In this document: positions 62,846-64,000 of the stretch, one piece after another
How the letters are laid out: every line of letters starts with the position of its first letter
How positions within the stretch are numbered: the first letter of the stretch is position 1
NCBI RefSeq assembly: GCF_002014765.1
Contig: NZ_MUYT01000007.1
Span: forward strand, 188,828 to 252,827
Reading direction: 5' to 3'
DNA: 64,000 bases
Source: Lwoffella lincolnii
GTDB taxonomy: Bacteria > Pseudomonadota > Gammaproteobacteria > Pseudomonadales > Moraxellaceae
Notes under the pieces: model-generated
Told to the model about the DNA's origin: nothing
Seen by the model: only the letters and a program-made list of their open reading frames with translations
The model's database searches: none
Made by a program: the position numbers and the translations under genes

Positions 62846-63964
62846 ATGACTCATTCATACCCCAAACAGCCACCCTTAAAAATCGCCATCAATGGTTTTG
62901 GTCGTATTGGGAGAAATGTACTGCGTGCCTTGTTGGAGCGACAACTGCTATCAACCGACGATGCCAGTTGTCCATTGGAGTTGGTTGCCATCAATGACTT
63001 GGCAGATGCCAACACCAAACTGCATTTACTCAAATTTGACAGCACGCATGGACGGCTAAGCCAACAAGGCATACATGCCAGTCTAAGCAAAACAGGCAAC
63101 TTACACCTACAAAAACTGGACAAACAACATAGGCAGTTTAACCATGCTCATGGCATTGTGAACATCATTGATATCCCACTGTTGCAACACGCCAGCCCAA
63201 AAGAGTTGCCTTGGCAACAGTTGGGAGTTGATGTGGTGCTTGAATGTACAGGACAATTCCGTTCTTACGCTGATGCCAACTTGCATCGACAAGCAGGGGC
63301 AACACAAGTTATCGTAGGTGCTGCCCCCTTTGATGATGTCGATGCCAGTGTGGTCATGGGCATCAATGAGATGATTTTAACCCGTCAACTGCCCATCATA
63401 TCCAGCGTATCTTGCACCACACAAGCCTTAGTGCCATTGATTGACACTTTGCACCAAGCCTATGGCGTAACAGCGGTCATGATGACTGAAATTCATGCAC
63501 TTACCGCTGACCAAAATGTCTTAGACCAAGCCCATCGTGATCTAAGACGGGCTAGGGCATCAGGGTTTAATATCATACCGACCACGTCCAGTAGCCTTGC
63601 CGCTACTGAGCGAGTATTGCCTTATATGGTGGGCAAAATCAACGGGCATTCTATCCGTGTACCCACCATTGATGTGGCCGCCATTGATGTTACTTTTCAA
63701 CTGGCACAAATAAGCACGCCAGATAAAATTAACCAAACACTAAAATCAGCCAGCCTTGATAAACTATCAGGTATCATGGGTTACAGTGATGCACCATTGG
63801 TATCCAGTGATTTTTTTCATCAGCCTCAATCATTGATTGTTGATGCCCTACAGACCATGCAAGTGGGGGATATGATAAAGGTATTTGCTTGGTATGATAA
63901 TGAGTGGGGTTATGCCAACCGTTTGGTGGATATGTGTGTGTATTTGGCGTCGCTATCGCATTAA
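62846..63964 (+). CDS. gap: Glyceraldehyde-3-phosphate dehydrogenase, type I-like
   Basis: A 372-residue dehydrogenase of the GAPDH family. NAD-binding INGFGRIGRNVLRALL and AINDLADANTKLHLLKFDSTHG are typical of NAD-using forms. The catalytic Cys lies in SVSCTTQALVP, where most GAPDHs read SCTTNCLAP. The catalytic His is in TEIHALTADQNVLD, and the end is WYDNEWGYANRLVDM. It is longer than the usual 330-340 residues through small insertions around positions 35-45 and 75-120. An erythrose-4-phosphate dehydrogenase role is less likely but not excluded. It probably serves gluconeogenesis. Confidence 0.87.
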   Translation: MTHSYPKQPPLKIAINGFGRIGRNVLRALLERQLLSTDDASCPLELVAINDLADANTKLHLLKFDSTHGRLSQQGIHASLSKTGNLHLQKLDKQHRQFNHAHGIVNIIDIPLLQHASPKELPWQQLGVDVVLECTGQFRSYADANLHRQAGATQVIVGAAPFDDVDASVVMGINEMILTRQLPIISSVSCTTQALVPLIDTLHQAYGVTAVMMTEIHALTADQNVLDQAHRDLRRARASGFNIIPTTSSSLAATERVLPYMVGKINGHSIRVPTIDVAAIDVTFQLAQISTPDKINQTLKSASLDKLSGIMGYSDAPLVSSDFFHQPQSLIVDALQTMQVGDMIKVFAWYDNEWGYANRLVDMCVYLASLSH

Positions 63965-64000
63965 ATGGCTGTTGTTTGAATGGTAATCTTATTGTCAGCA

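Overview
The window looks like a chromosomal segment of a gammaproteobacterium of the family Moraxellaceae, most probably Moraxella or a close relative. The evidence is the moderately AT-rich DNA, the Acinetobacter/Psychrobacter-like gene repertoire (NadV plus NadM-Nudix salvage, a separate ahpF, ccmABCDE, trpA-accD-folC-SPOR protein) and the many short tandem duplications. This assignment is inferred from gene content; no 16S gene is present. About 50 protein genes, two identical tRNA-Gln genes and several gene fossils are visible. There is no prophage, insertion sequence or CRISPR array.

Layout. 1-505: a structured segment resembling the 5' part of RNase P RNA, fused to a yqfO/NIF3-type gene that lacks a normal start codon. 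589-7737, minus strand: fadH, dps, a YcxB-like membrane protein, minC-minD-minE and a YihG-type acyltransferase. 8032-10583: an OmpA-type lipoprotein with a His/Tyr-rich tail, ahpC and an NlpE-like lipoprotein. 11105-14216, minus strand: nicotinamide salvage to NAD (nadV, nadM-Nudix), with the wreck of a RelB/YafQ toxin-antitoxin pair between the two genes. 14522-21742: small genes, ahpF, a BaiN/HI0933 flavoprotein, acs and pgsA. 21837-29315: purL, a cytosine-methyltransferase fossil and a large secreted ImpA-type metalloprotease lipoprotein. 29700-37451: hisD, rapA and the heme-export genes ccmABCDE. 37564-41182: two tRNA-Gln genes, prs, rplY, pth and panD. 41422-44530: an RDD protein, then arginase and ornithine aminotransferase. 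44645-45381: a very AT-rich islet with a broken frame and an orphan ORF. 45443-47711: a hemerythrin and pitA. 47863-53382: a giant fusion of exonuclease, RecQ and UvrD domains. 53718-55655: a CopD-like protein, a thioredoxin-fold protein and mtgA. 56003-63964: trpA, accD, folC, a LysM/SPOR protein, a Pif1-like helicase and gap.

How it fits together. Most genes are housekeeping: cell-division placement, phospholipid, purine, histidine and tryptophan synthesis, translation and cytochrome c maturation. The metabolic genes point to growth on organic and amino acids and fatty acids rather than sugars (fadH, acs, arginase to ornithine aminotransferase, and a GAPDH probably used for gluconeogenesis). 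Peroxide and iron defence is scattered (ahpC, ahpF, dps). The ImpA-like protease suggests life on mucosal glycoproteins.

The most interesting items are: the 1839-residue three-enzyme helicase/nuclease fusion; a recurrent pattern of 13-20 bp tandem duplications that often begin on or just after stop codons; the apparent rnpB-yqfO fusion; and three gene fossils (toxin-antitoxin, methyltransferase, AT-rich islet). All functions are read from sequence motifs; no database search was possible.
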